Below, piece by piece: positions 16,351 to 25,446 of a stretch of DNA of 35,992 nucleotides. Under the pieces are notes generated by a model. It saw only the letters and a program-made list of their open reading frames with translations, had not been told where the DNA came from and did not search any database. Position 1 is the stretch's first letter; every line of letters begins with the position of its first letter. The DNA is taken from contig JACDAL010000042.1 of the NCBI GenBank assembly GCA_013695465.1, positions 1-35,992 on the forward strand, written 5' to 3'. Source of the stretch: Actinomycetota bacterium (lineage in GTDB: Bacteria > Actinomycetota > CADDZG01 > WHSQ01). The position numbers were made by a program, and so were the translations under genes.

Positions 16351-17654
16351 TGGCGGCCTGGGTGGCTACCAAGCCAACAGGTCGGTCGTGGAGGACTGCC
16401 CTCGTCTTCGCCTTCGTGCTGGCGCTGGTGCCGGCTCTCGGAGTAAGAGCCGCATTCACACCCGAGACGAAGTTCTCGGCCGGGCAGCACGACGATTGGG
16501 AGCCGCACATCGCCGCCGACGACTCGGGCCACGTCTACTGGGCCACCACTCGCTACGGTGGCCGCAAGGCGTGTAAGTCGTGCCCCGATCCAGCCGTTGT
16601 CTACCGGTTGTCTACGGACGGGGGCGACTCCTGGACCAAGCCTCGTTTCATCTGCGCTTGTCCCGGTATCGGGGGCCAACACGATCCCGTCCTGGATGTG
16701 GACGATCAAGGCAGGGTTTTCTTCGTGTGGATGAACGACTTCGAAGTCAACTTCGCACGCTCTGACGACTTCGGCCTGACGTGGACGCGAAGCGGCGCGT
16801 TGGATGGTGCCCGGCGCTACTCCGACAAGCCCTGGATAGGAGTTTCGGACGACGGACAGGATGTCTACGTCACGTTCAACGCGGATGGACCTGCAGCCGG
16901 TGCGCCCTATACCGTTTATTCGCACAACTCGGGTGCGACGTGGTCGCCTCCGATACTGGGAAAGCGCAACAAGCTGTATTGGTTCGCCGGCGGGCTCACG
17001 GTGACACCGGATGGAACCGTCTTCAGCGCCCAGGATGCCTATCCGCAGAACTACAAAGGTCAGATCGTCCTCAACCTGCTGCGTTCATCGGATGGGGGCC
17101 GGACCTGGGATGTGATCGGCATCGACCGTTCCCGTGAGCAGCGGCCCTGCCCCGACTTCGCCGGTTGCTCGTCCGCTTTTTTCGGTGCCCAGATCACCGT
17201 CGCATCTGACGACAACGGGCGTGTCTACGCGTTGTGGAACGCCAGCAAGATCAAGGCGGGCCGGGCTCGTTTGCTGCTTCGCTGGTCGGACGATAACGGC
17301 GAGACCTGGTCGCTGCCGCGCAATGTGGCACCTAAATCGGGCGTCGACCACGAGTTCCCCATGATCGACGCGACCGGGAATGGAGACGTGCGCATCGCAT
17401 GGATGGACGACCGTACCGGCCGTTGGAATACCTTCTACAAGGCTTCCTCCGACGGTGGGGAAACGTGGACGGGAGCACAAAAACTGTCGAATCGGGCCGG
17501 GGGCGCACCCTACAAATCCGGGCGCGGCTTCAAGTTCCCGTACGGGGACTACGGAGGCCTTGCAATCGACGGCAACGGAGTCGCTCACGTAACCTGGGGG
17601 GAGAGCCGCAGCTACATCGGGCCGGGAGGCTCCTGGTACTCACGGGGGTCCTAA
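16350..17654 (+). CDS. secreted BNR/Asp-box (sialidase-like beta-propeller) protein
   Basis: Six Asp boxes: STDGGDSWTKP, SDDFGLTWTRS, SHNSGATWSPP, SSDGGRTWDVI, SDDNGETWSLP, SSDGGETWTGA; N-terminal signal ALVFAFVLALVPALGVRA; ATG overlaps the previous stop (TGATG). Confidence 0.88.
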   Translation: MAAWVATKPTGRSWRTALVFAFVLALVPALGVRAAFTPETKFSAGQHDDWEPHIAADDSGHVYWATTRYGGRKACKSCPDPAVVYRLSTDGGDSWTKPRFICACPGIGGQHDPVLDVDDQGRVFFVWMNDFEVNFARSDDFGLTWTRSGALDGARRYSDKPWIGVSDDGQDVYVTFNADGPAAGAPYTVYSHNSGATWSPPILGKRNKLYWFAGGLTVTPDGTVFSAQDAYPQNYKGQIVLNLLRSSDGGRTWDVIGIDRSREQRPCPDFAGCSSAFFGAQITVASDDNGRVYALWNASKIKAGRARLLLRWSDDNGETWSLPRNVAPKSGVDHEFPMIDATGNGDVRIAWMDDRTGRWNTFYKASSDGGETWTGAQKLSNRAGGAPYKSGRGFKFPYGDYGGLAIDGNGVAHVTWGESRSYIGPGGSWYSRGS

Positions 17655-17682
17655 CAGCTGGTACTCACGGGGGTCCTAACAG
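17633..17682. repeat. 25-bp perfect tandem duplication at the 3' end of the BNR gene
   Basis: CTGGTACTCACGGGGGTCCTAACAG repeated twice back to back; the first copy carries the stop codon TAA. Confidence 0.95.
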
Positions 17683-17866
17683 TAGGGGTGGGCGCTGGAG
17701 TTGGAGATGGATGCGTCACAGCCCTCTACTTCAATCGAACACGATTCGAGCAGATCAGCGAGGGGAGCGGGTTTTGGAAACCGTACAGCGGACGCCAACA
17801 CTACCCAAAAGTTCCCGCTGGGGGGAGTTCCCCAGAGGTCTCCCTCCAGGGGTTTTAGGGCGCCGG

Positions 17867-18216
17867 CTAATCCGTGGCAAAGAACACAGCTCCCCACTCG
17901 AACCCGCACCCTGCATAGCAGGCACCGGCCATTTTGTCCCAGGTGCCGTCCAGGATGATCGCCTTGTGCTGGCCACTATTCATCCACGCGATCACCATCG
18001 CGTTGCATCCGCTGCTCATACCGACGATCGACGCCGACGTCCCTCCGAAGCAGCCAGGAAATAGTGGTCCAGATTGCACTCGTCCCGATTCTTACGAGCT
18101 TCCTTCTGGGCGCATTCCTTCAGGGCACCGGAGCTAAAGATCCGCAGCTTCGCCTTGCCGCTATTGGCCCGTCGCTGGTTGATCTCGGTACATAGACAAT
18201 CGCCTGTGCAAACCAT
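17867..18216 (-). pseudogene. CAP/SCP-domain protein relic, frameshifted
   Basis: Frame 1: CTEINQRRANSGKAKLRIFSSGALKECAQKEARKNRDECNLDHYF; frame 2: GMSSGCNAMVIAWMNSGQHKAIILDGTWDKMAGACYAGCGFEWGAVFFATD*. Consecutive N- and C-terminal halves of a CAP domain in different frames. Confidence 0.7.
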
Positions 18217-18526
18217 ACCTAAAGCTCTAACACATGCGTGATGCTCGTGCCGGTCGTCAAATCCGCGTATATCGTTTCTCTTACCTGTCGGCCCGGGGCC
18301 GCAAGCGTCCTTCGCCAGGATCGCTAACTTCGGGTCCCGGGGAACGAAGTCGCTGAACGGGCGCCCCTGGTTAGGGAAACCCCCGACCTATCCAGGGTTC
18401 CCGTGGAATCGACATCCTGGTCGTCCGGCGGTGTCTCGGAGGTTGTAGCGATCTTGTCGACGTGGGGCCGTTGCGGCGCTTGGCGCCTTCAACCACACCA
18501 GAAGTGGTTAAGTTCGCAGAGCGGCC

Positions 18527-20293
18527 TCACGAGTAGAGGTTGGCAATCTCCTCGGAGTACTTGTCGAGGATCGCCCTTCGCTTGAGCTTCAGCGTGGGGG
18601 TCAGCTCGTCCCCACCAGGCTCCCATTCGTTCTTCGTCACCACAAAGCGCTTGATGCCTTCGGGCCGCGACACCTTGATGTTGACTTCTTTGACCGCCGC
18701 TTGCATCTCCTCCTCGATACGCGGCTCCTGTGCGAGCTGCTCCAGCGAGGAGAACTCGAGCCCGTTTCGATCGGCCCACCCCTGTGCCTCGTCCGCATCG
18801 AGTGCCAACAGGGCGGCTATGTATGGCTTGCGATCGCCGACCACGCATGCGTATGAGATCAAAGGATGGCGCTTCAGGAGATTCTCTAGGTACGAAGGAG
18901 AGATGTTCTTGCCGCCTGCGGTGACGATCAGCTCCTTCTTTCTGTCCACTATGCGCACGAACCCGTCGGAATCGATGTCGGCGATGTCGCCGGTGTGAAG
19001 CCAGCCGTCCTTGTCGAAGACCTCCGCCGTCAGGGCCTCGTCGTTGAGATATCCGGGCGACACGTTGCCACCGCGAATCAACAGCTCGCCGTCGTCCAAC
19101 AGCTTTAGCTCCACGCCGGGGATGGCGGGACCGACCGTGCCGATGCGAGGACGGCTCGTGGGGTTGATCGTCGCCGGGGCAGTGCTCTCGCTCATTCCGT
19201 AGCCCTCGGCGATCTTCACGCCCAGTCCGAAGAAGAACTCCGCCACCTCGGGCCCCAAGGGGGCGGCGCCACTCAACACCACCTCTGCTTCGTCGAGCCC
19301 TATCTTGTGCCTGATCTTGCGGAGAACGATGCGATCCAACAAGGCGCGCTGAACGGCAAGCGCAATTGGAACCCGTTTGCCTTCCTGCTCGAGCTTCGCG
19401 GCCCTCGCTCCGATGCCGATGGCTCGGTCCGCCACGGCTCTCTTTCGAGGGTCCTGTTCTTGGAGGCTCGCCTTGATACCGGATTCGAGCTTCTCCCACA
19501 AGCGAGGAACGGCGACGAAGGCGTAGGGATGAACTTCGGCGAGGGTGTCGAAGACCTCGGGGACCTCAGGACAGAAATGGATGAACGCCGCCTTGTACGT
19601 GCACAGCCAATGGGCGGCGAGGCGCTCCAAGCTGTGGGCCAGAGGAAGGTAGGAGACGTATTTGAATCCGATCGGCCACGTGTGCCATTGATCGACCGAC
19701 TCGGCCGTCCACAACGCGTTATAGTTCGTGATCACCACTCCCTTGGGGTCGCCCGTCGTCCCCGATGTGTAGATGATCGTGGCGGGATCCGATGGCTTCA
19801 GCTTCTTCCACTCATTCTCGAACCCCTCCCTGCCCGAGCTGAGCTGAGGCCGGCCTTTATCTTCAACTTGGGCCAGCGTAAGGGAGCCGTCGTCTTGCTC
19901 TGAAGGTTCGATCACAACAATGTGAGCTAGCCCGGAGCGAGCTTTCTCCCACTGCGTGCGCTGTTCCTCTGTCTCGACCACTGCGATCTTGGGTTTGCAA
20001 GCGGCTGCGACACCTGCGATCTGATCGGCGGAGAAGGTGTTGTAGAGAGAAACTGGGATCGCTCCCAGGTGCAGGGCGGCGAGGTCGCAGACGAGGTGCT
20101 CAGGACGATTGCGTGACATCAGAGCGACATAGTCGCCTCGCTTCACGCCTAACTCTTTGAAGCCCAGCGCAACACGAGCGACCATCTCCCGGTAGTCGCG
20201 CCAGGTACTCACCTGCCACTCGCCGGCGCGCTTGAATGCGGTGGCTGGCTTATCTCCGAAAGTCGAGGCGTTGCGGGCGAGGATGTCGCACAA
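18527..20293 (-). CDS. long-chain fatty acyl-CoA ligase (AMP-binding, FadD15-like)
   Basis: IIYTSGTTGDPKGVVITN, GYGMSESTAPATIN, DGWLHTGDIADIDSDGFVRIVDRKKELIVTAGGKNISPSYLENLLK. Confidence 0.93.
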   Translation of the reverse strand: MCDILARNASTFGDKPATAFKRAGEWQVSTWRDYREMVARVALGFKELGVKRGDYVALMSRNRPEHLVCDLAALHLGAIPVSLYNTFSADQIAGVAAACKPKIAVVETEEQRTQWEKARSGLAHIVVIEPSEQDDGSLTLAQVEDKGRPQLSSGREGFENEWKKLKPSDPATIIYTSGTTGDPKGVVITNYNALWTAESVDQWHTWPIGFKYVSYLPLAHSLERLAAHWLCTYKAAFIHFCPEVPEVFDTLAEVHPYAFVAVPRLWEKLESGIKASLQEQDPRKRAVADRAIGIGARAAKLEQEGKRVPIALAVQRALLDRIVLRKIRHKIGLDEAEVVLSGAAPLGPEVAEFFFGLGVKIAEGYGMSESTAPATINPTSRPRIGTVGPAIPGVELKLLDDGELLIRGGNVSPGYLNDEALTAEVFDKDGWLHTGDIADIDSDGFVRIVDRKKELIVTAGGKNISPSYLENLLKRHPLISYACVVGDRKPYIAALLALDADEAQGWADRNGLEFSSLEQLAQEPRIEEEMQAAVKEVNIKVSRPEGIKRFVVTKNEWEPGGDELTPTLKLKRRAILDKYSEEIANLYS

Positions 20294-20364
20294 GGTTTTG
20301 CCTTCTATTGCGGCTTCGACCCCCGCTTGCTCCGAGGCGGGATCCCGGCCCGCCGGTTCAGCCC

Positions 20365-22341
20365 CTACTTATCGTCCTTATCGTCCGCTTGGCTGTCCGC
20401 CTTCTTCTTGATCTCATCGAGGATCGGCGCGTTCTGCAAGGTTGTGACATCTCCGAGCTCGTTTCCATCGGCGACGTCTCTGAGCAGCCGCCGCATGATC
20501 TTTCCCGAACGTGTCTTGGGAAGATCGTCGGTGAAGATGATCGACTGCGGCCGTGCGATCTTGCCGATGGCCTTGCCGACATGCTGCCGCAGTTCCTTCG
20601 ATAGATCTTCGTTGCCCTCGTGCCCCGAGCGCGGAGTAACGAAGGCGACGATTGCCTGGCCCTCCTTGGGGTCGGTGCGACCCACGACTGCGGCCTCTGC
20701 GACCGACTCGTGCGCAACGAGCGCGGACTCGACCTCGTAGGTCGAGAGGCGGTGGCCTGCCACGTTCATGACGTCATCGACGCGGCCCAAAAGCCAGTAG
20801 TAGCCTTCGTCGTCGAGCCTGGCGCCGTCGCCGGGAAAGTAGGTCTCGTCCCCGTATCTCTCGAAATAGGTCTCGCGGTAGCGGTCGTCGTCGCCGAAGA
20901 TGGTCCTCATCATTGCCGGCGCCGGTCGCTTCAGCACCAAGTAACCACCCGATCCCGGCCCCACCGGCTCACCCTTCTCGTCGACGACGTCGGCGACAAC
21001 TCCGGGGAAGGGCACGGTGGCCGAACCCGGCTTTAGCTTGGTGATGCCGGGTAGAGCAGAGATCATGATGGCGCCCGTCTCGGTCTGCCACCAGGTGTCG
21101 ACCACGGGGGCCTTGCCCGCGCCGATGAACTCCTGATACCAAATCCACGCTTCGGGGTTGATGGGCTCGCCGACACTGCCCAGCAGGCGGAGCGAGCTAA
21201 GATCGTGCTTCTGCGGGTAGTCGACGCCCCATTTCATCATCGCCCGGATGGCGGTAGGAGCAGTATAGAGGATTGTGGCCTTGTATTCCTCGACGATTGA
21301 CCAGTAACGATCCTTGTCGGGATAATCGGGGGCGCCCTCGTACAAGATCGAAGTGCAGCCGTTTGCCAGCGGGCCGTAGACGATGTAGCTGTGCCCGGTG
21401 ACCCAGCCGATATCGGCCGCGCACCAATAGACATCGGAATCCGGCTTGATGTCGAAGATGAGGTGGTGAGTGGAGGAAACTCCGGTCAAATAGCCGCCGG
21501 TGGTGTGGACGATTCCCTTAGGCTTACCTGTGGTTCCGGAGGTATAGAGAACGTAGAGCATGTCCTCCGCGTCCATCTCCTCGGGCTCACATTTGTCGGA
21601 CTGGGACTCGAGGAGGTCGCTGTAAACGATGTCTCGCCCATCGCTCATGGCGACGTCGTCGGTCGTTCGTTTGACAACGATGACCTTTTCAATCGATTCG
21701 GTTTCGGCGAGCGCCTCGTCGGCGTTCTCTTTGAGGGGAACGTTCTGTCCACGCCGGTAGCCGCCGTCCGCAGTGATCAGGATCTTGCAGTCGGCGTCGT
21801 TGATGCGATCTCTGAGCGAGCCCGCCGAGAAACCGCCGAACACCACCGAATGAACCGCGCCGATGCGAGCACAGGCGAGCATCGATGCGGGAAGCTCGGG
21901 GATCATTGGCAGATAGATCGCGACCCGGTCTCCCTTTTGCACACCCAGTTCCTTGAGGGCGTTGGCGAGCTTGCATACTTCGGCATGGAGCTCTTGATAA
22001 GAGATCGAGCGCGCGTCGCCGGGCTCGCCGATCCAGTGGTAGGCGATCCGGTCGCCGCTCTCTTCGAGATGGCGGTCGAGGCAGTTGTAACTGGCGTTGA
22101 GCTTTCCGCCGACGAACCACTCCTGATGCGGCGGATTCCATTCCAGCACCTTGTCCCATTTCTTGCTCCAGCTCAGACGCTCGGCTTGCGACTCCCACCA
22201 CGCCTCCGGGTCCTTCTGTGCGTGCTCATAGATAGAAGGGTCGTTGGCGTTGGCCTGTGCAGTGAACTCCTTCGGCGGCTCAAACTCGCGGCGCTCTTCC
22301 AGGAGCGCGTCGATTGTCCGCTCGACTTCTTTTTCGACCAT
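20365..22341 (-). CDS. acs: acetyl-CoA synthetase
   Basis: VLYTSGTTGKPKGIVHTTGGYLTG, DVYWCAADIGWVTGHSYIVYGPL, VDTWWQTETGAIMIS, PKTRSGKIMRRLLRDVADG. Confidence 0.96.
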   Translation of the reverse strand: MVEKEVERTIDALLEERREFEPPKEFTAQANANDPSIYEHAQKDPEAWWESQAERLSWSKKWDKVLEWNPPHQEWFVGGKLNASYNCLDRHLEESGDRIAYHWIGEPGDARSISYQELHAEVCKLANALKELGVQKGDRVAIYLPMIPELPASMLACARIGAVHSVVFGGFSAGSLRDRINDADCKILITADGGYRRGQNVPLKENADEALAETESIEKVIVVKRTTDDVAMSDGRDIVYSDLLESQSDKCEPEEMDAEDMLYVLYTSGTTGKPKGIVHTTGGYLTGVSSTHHLIFDIKPDSDVYWCAADIGWVTGHSYIVYGPLANGCTSILYEGAPDYPDKDRYWSIVEEYKATILYTAPTAIRAMMKWGVDYPQKHDLSSLRLLGSVGEPINPEAWIWYQEFIGAGKAPVVDTWWQTETGAIMISALPGITKLKPGSATVPFPGVVADVVDEKGEPVGPGSGGYLVLKRPAPAMMRTIFGDDDRYRETYFERYGDETYFPGDGARLDDEGYYWLLGRVDDVMNVAGHRLSTYEVESALVAHESVAEAAVVGRTDPKEGQAIVAFVTPRSGHEGNEDLSKELRQHVGKAIGKIARPQSIIFTDDLPKTRSGKIMRRLLRDVADGNELGDVTTLQNAPILDEIKKKADSQADDKDDK

Positions 22342-22390
22342 TGTCGATCCTCCCGGTGGTTGGCCTACTACTATTCGAGCGTACCCCTAA

Positions 22391-23638
22391 CTAGAAGGCT
22401 GAACCGGCTCGATCCTTGTTGCGACGCCGGCCCGCTACCAGCCCGGCCGCTATCGACACCGCGATCTCGCCGGGCGATCGCGCCCCGATGTCGAGCCCGA
22501 CCGGGCTCTCGATGCGCTCGATGTCCGAGGGGGAGAACCCCCGCCCGGACAGCTGTGAGAGATGGGGTGCGGTGTGGCGTCTGCTGCCCATGATCCCGAT
22601 GGAGAAGGCCCCCGCCTCGAGCGCGGCCACCAGCGTGTCCGCCACTCCGGGGGCGTCGTGGTCCGTGTGTACGAGGTTCGAGTTTCGATCCAGTGAGGCC
22701 TCGTCAGCGCTGCCGAAGACCCCGCCCGATGCGGCCGCCCGGTGTTCGGCTGTGACGCGCTCGGTACGCGGCTCGATAAGCAAGCACCTATACCCCAGCG
22801 AGGCGCCGATGCGCAGCAGCTCGAGCGCAACCGGCGTTGCCCCCACTACCGCGAGCTTCGGCGGAGCGGCCACGGGCTCGAGGAAGACGTGGGCGCGCCC
22901 GAGCTCGTGCTCGTATACCCGCTTGACTGGTTCCGCCCCTGCCGCCAACTCCGATGCGTCTTTAAGGGCGGCGACGTCGAATTCGGAGCAGCCCAACGTC
23001 CCCTCGATCGCGCGGCCCTCCGATATTACGAGCCGCTGCCCCACCCGGCAGGGCGGCTCGCCGTCGGCGTCCACGACCGTGGCGACGACGCGATCCTCGG
23101 AGTCGGCCGACGCCTCGTCGGGGACGGACTCCGGCGGAGCCTTGGAGTGCTCGGTGTGGCCGGCCAGCAGCTGGAGCGCGTGCGGCAGCACTACAAACAG
23201 CGCCTCCAAGCTCTCGGACGCCCCCTTGGGGCTCCCCGGGAGGTTCACGATCAGGGTCCGGTTTCTCGTTCCCACGAGGCCTCGCGCCAGCGCAGCATGA
23301 GGGGTCTTCTGCAGTCCCGCATTGCGCATGAGCTCGGCCAGCCCCGGAGCACTCCGCTCGATCACCCTCCCCGTGGCTTCGGGCGTGAGGTCGCGCGGCC
23401 CCAGGCCGGTGCCCCCGGTGGTAACGACGAGCTCGATGCCCGCGTCGACAAGCTCGAGGAGGAGGGCCTCGATCACGGAAAGCTCGTCCGGAGCCACCCT
23501 TCGCCCGGTCACCTCGATGCCCCGCCCGCTCAGCAACCGCTGGACCGCTTCGCCCGAGGCGTCCTCGCGCACTCCGTGGGCGACCCCGTCCGAGATCGTC
23601 ACTACAACGGCGCGCGCGGCCGGCGCGCTGTCGGTCAC
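22391..23638 (-). CDS. fusion of MogA/MoaB-type molybdopterin adenylyltransferase domain with an XdhC/CoxI-family domain
   Basis: N-half: VVVTISDGVAHGVREDASGEAVQRLLSGRGIEV...VVTTGGTGLGPRDLTPEATGRVIERSAPGLAELMR...LIVNLPGSPKGASESLEAL; C-half: VATVVDADGEPPCRVGQRLVISEGRAIEGTLG...KLAVVGATPVALELLRIGASLGYRCLLIEPR...SIGIMGSRRHTAPHLSQL...IESPVGLDIGARSPGEIAVSIAAGL. GTG start at 23638. Confidence 0.9.
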   Translation of the reverse strand: MTDSAPAARAVVVTISDGVAHGVREDASGEAVQRLLSGRGIEVTGRRVAPDELSVIEALLLELVDAGIELVVTTGGTGLGPRDLTPEATGRVIERSAPGLAELMRNAGLQKTPHAALARGLVGTRNRTLIVNLPGSPKGASESLEALFVVLPHALQLLAGHTEHSKAPPESVPDEASADSEDRVVATVVDADGEPPCRVGQRLVISEGRAIEGTLGCSEFDVAALKDASELAAGAEPVKRVYEHELGRAHVFLEPVAAPPKLAVVGATPVALELLRIGASLGYRCLLIEPRTERVTAEHRAAASGGVFGSADEASLDRNSNLVHTDHDAPGVADTLVAALEAGAFSIGIMGSRRHTAPHLSQLSGRGFSPSDIERIESPVGLDIGARSPGEIAVSIAAGLVAGRRRNKDRAGSAF

Positions 23639-25212
23639 TCGGCCGGCAGCCGTAACAGCAAGAGCTGCCCGCCCTCTCGCTTGAACGTCCAGTCGGGCTC
23701 TCCGTCCCCGGTCACGTCCGGCCCCGGAGCGGTCTCGAGAATGAGGCTGTGCGCTTGCACGTCGACCAGAAAGGCGCCCTCTCCGAAATAGGCGGAGGCG
23801 TCCACGATGCCAGAGGACTCCCACTCGCCCGAGTCCGCAGCGGGATCGAGGGCCTGGTCGACCCTGGCGACGACCTTCAGCGACTCGTCGGTGAAGGAGT
23901 AATGCCAGATGCGAGCGGTCGTCCCCGTGCCCGCCGGGTACTGGTTCTGGCTCCCTGGGTCCTCCTGGAACAGCAGGCCCTCTGCCGTCGTCTCGACGTT
24001 GTCCGGATTGTGGATCAGGTCGAGGTCGCCGGCGCCCTCGGCCCCGCGCACATCGCCGTCGATCAGGATCGAGAGGCTCTTGACTCGGCGGGGATTTCTT
24101 GTGCCGAGCTCCATGCGGAAGACGCGTCCGTTCGGGTAGGGCCCCATTGTGCCTTCCGGGCCGCGCATCAGCCGGGTCGTGGATGGATCTGGGATGGCGC
24201 GCGGCTCGCCGGTGTCGGCGAAGTAGACGACATTGTCGTGATTGCGGTCGTAGGCGAGGTCCTCGATGCGGATGAACTGGAACACGTTGTTGGCGTTAGA
24301 CCACTCCTCGAGCCCATCCTGGTCTCCGCGCGCGATGCGGTCGGGCACCCGGATGAAGCGGCCGGAGATGTCGTCTGAACCCTCGAGGTCGCCGTAATCG
24401 TTGGCCTGAGGCGATTTGAATGCCCACAGGTGGCCGTCGTCGTTCCACACGGCCTTGGCGCTGCCGGCTGCATACAGGTAGAGCTGCGACGCCGGCGCGC
24501 TGAAGGTGTCGTCGCCCGAAAGCACGACCGGGTGGCCATAGCCCGGAACCGCCAGGCTGTTCTCGTGGTTGTGGCGACCCATCCCGTAGATGCTGCGGTG
24601 CTTGTTGCGGTGAGGGTCGTAGGCAACGACCAAGCCGGCCTGCTCGGCGTCGGGGTCGGTGGCGGTGTCGGGGCCGCGCCAGGCGCGACCCGAGCGGAAC
24701 ACGTAGTCGGGGCTCTCCTCGTTCGTGAAGAGAAGATCGCGCTCGAAGTCTTCGGCTTCAGTCGCCAGGTAGTTCGAACAGAATCGCTGGTAGTTGGCGC
24801 TGCTGCGGATGGCAAAGGATGCCCCCCGGACCCCTACTTGATCACCGGATGCGACCAGGCGCAGCTCACTGACCTCGGAGTTGCGGAAGTCCGACAGCGA
24901 TTCTTCGGGGCTTCCCTCGATGTAGGGGAAGGGCACCGTGGTGGTCTCGTGGTTGACGAAGGCGTGTGCCCGGCCCTCACTTCCCATCAGCGAGATGCCG
25001 TCGGGCACGGACTGGAACTCGTGCCCGTTCGGGAGCTCGTCGCTCACGCTGACGATTGCCTGTACCTCGCCGCCACCCGTGGCCTTCAGCATTGGCGCTG
25101 TCTTGGTGACGAACGGTGGTGCGGCGGAGGCCGCCCCCAGTCCCGGCATCAGCATCGTCATGGCCGCTACCACAGCCGCCCATGCGAACCGGTCCCTGCG
25201 CCGACATGTCAT
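23635..25212 (-). CDS. PhoX/DUF839-type secreted phosphatase-like protein
   Basis: Signal peptide FAWAAVVAAMTMLMPGLGAASAA; SVPDGISLMGSEGRAHAFVNHETT...LLFTNEESPDYVF...GRHNHENSLAVPGYGHPVVLSGDDTF...DNVETTAEGLLFQEDPG: DUF839-like blocks. Confidence 0.75.
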   Translation of the reverse strand: MTCRRRDRFAWAAVVAAMTMLMPGLGAASAAPPFVTKTAPMLKATGGGEVQAIVSVSDELPNGHEFQSVPDGISLMGSEGRAHAFVNHETTTVPFPYIEGSPEESLSDFRNSEVSELRLVASGDQVGVRGASFAIRSSANYQRFCSNYLATEAEDFERDLLFTNEESPDYVFRSGRAWRGPDTATDPDAEQAGLVVAYDPHRNKHRSIYGMGRHNHENSLAVPGYGHPVVLSGDDTFSAPASQLYLYAAGSAKAVWNDDGHLWAFKSPQANDYGDLEGSDDISGRFIRVPDRIARGDQDGLEEWSNANNVFQFIRIEDLAYDRNHDNVVYFADTGEPRAIPDPSTTRLMRGPEGTMGPYPNGRVFRMELGTRNPRRVKSLSILIDGDVRGAEGAGDLDLIHNPDNVETTAEGLLFQEDPGSQNQYPAGTGTTARIWHYSFTDESLKVVARVDQALDPAADSGEWESSGIVDASAYFGEGAFLVDVQAHSLILETAPGPDVTGDGEPDWTFKREGGQLLLLRLPAE

Positions 25213-25446
25213 CGCCTGCTCCTCCCCCTTGAGGTTCCCGACCGCCGTACCCTACCCGACCGGGCCCGGTCTCCCTTTTTTTGGCGCGACGCGTCGCCTA
25301 ACTTTTCCACAAGAGGAGCGGTGGGCGCTGCTGACGTGGAAAAGGTCGGGAGTCAGAGCTGGGCGCGCCCATTGACCACCGAGTGGGGGCCGCGATTCAG
25401 ACGTGAGTAAGCACAATGGGCCGGTTCGATGACGTCGTGCGGGACT

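Noticed and set aside
17633-17682. CRISPR-like repeat
   Set aside because: Only two directly abutting copies with no spacers; it is a simple tandem duplication.
21391-22593. 400-aa plus-strand ORF opposite acs
   Set aside because: Antisense shadow of acs; no motif support.
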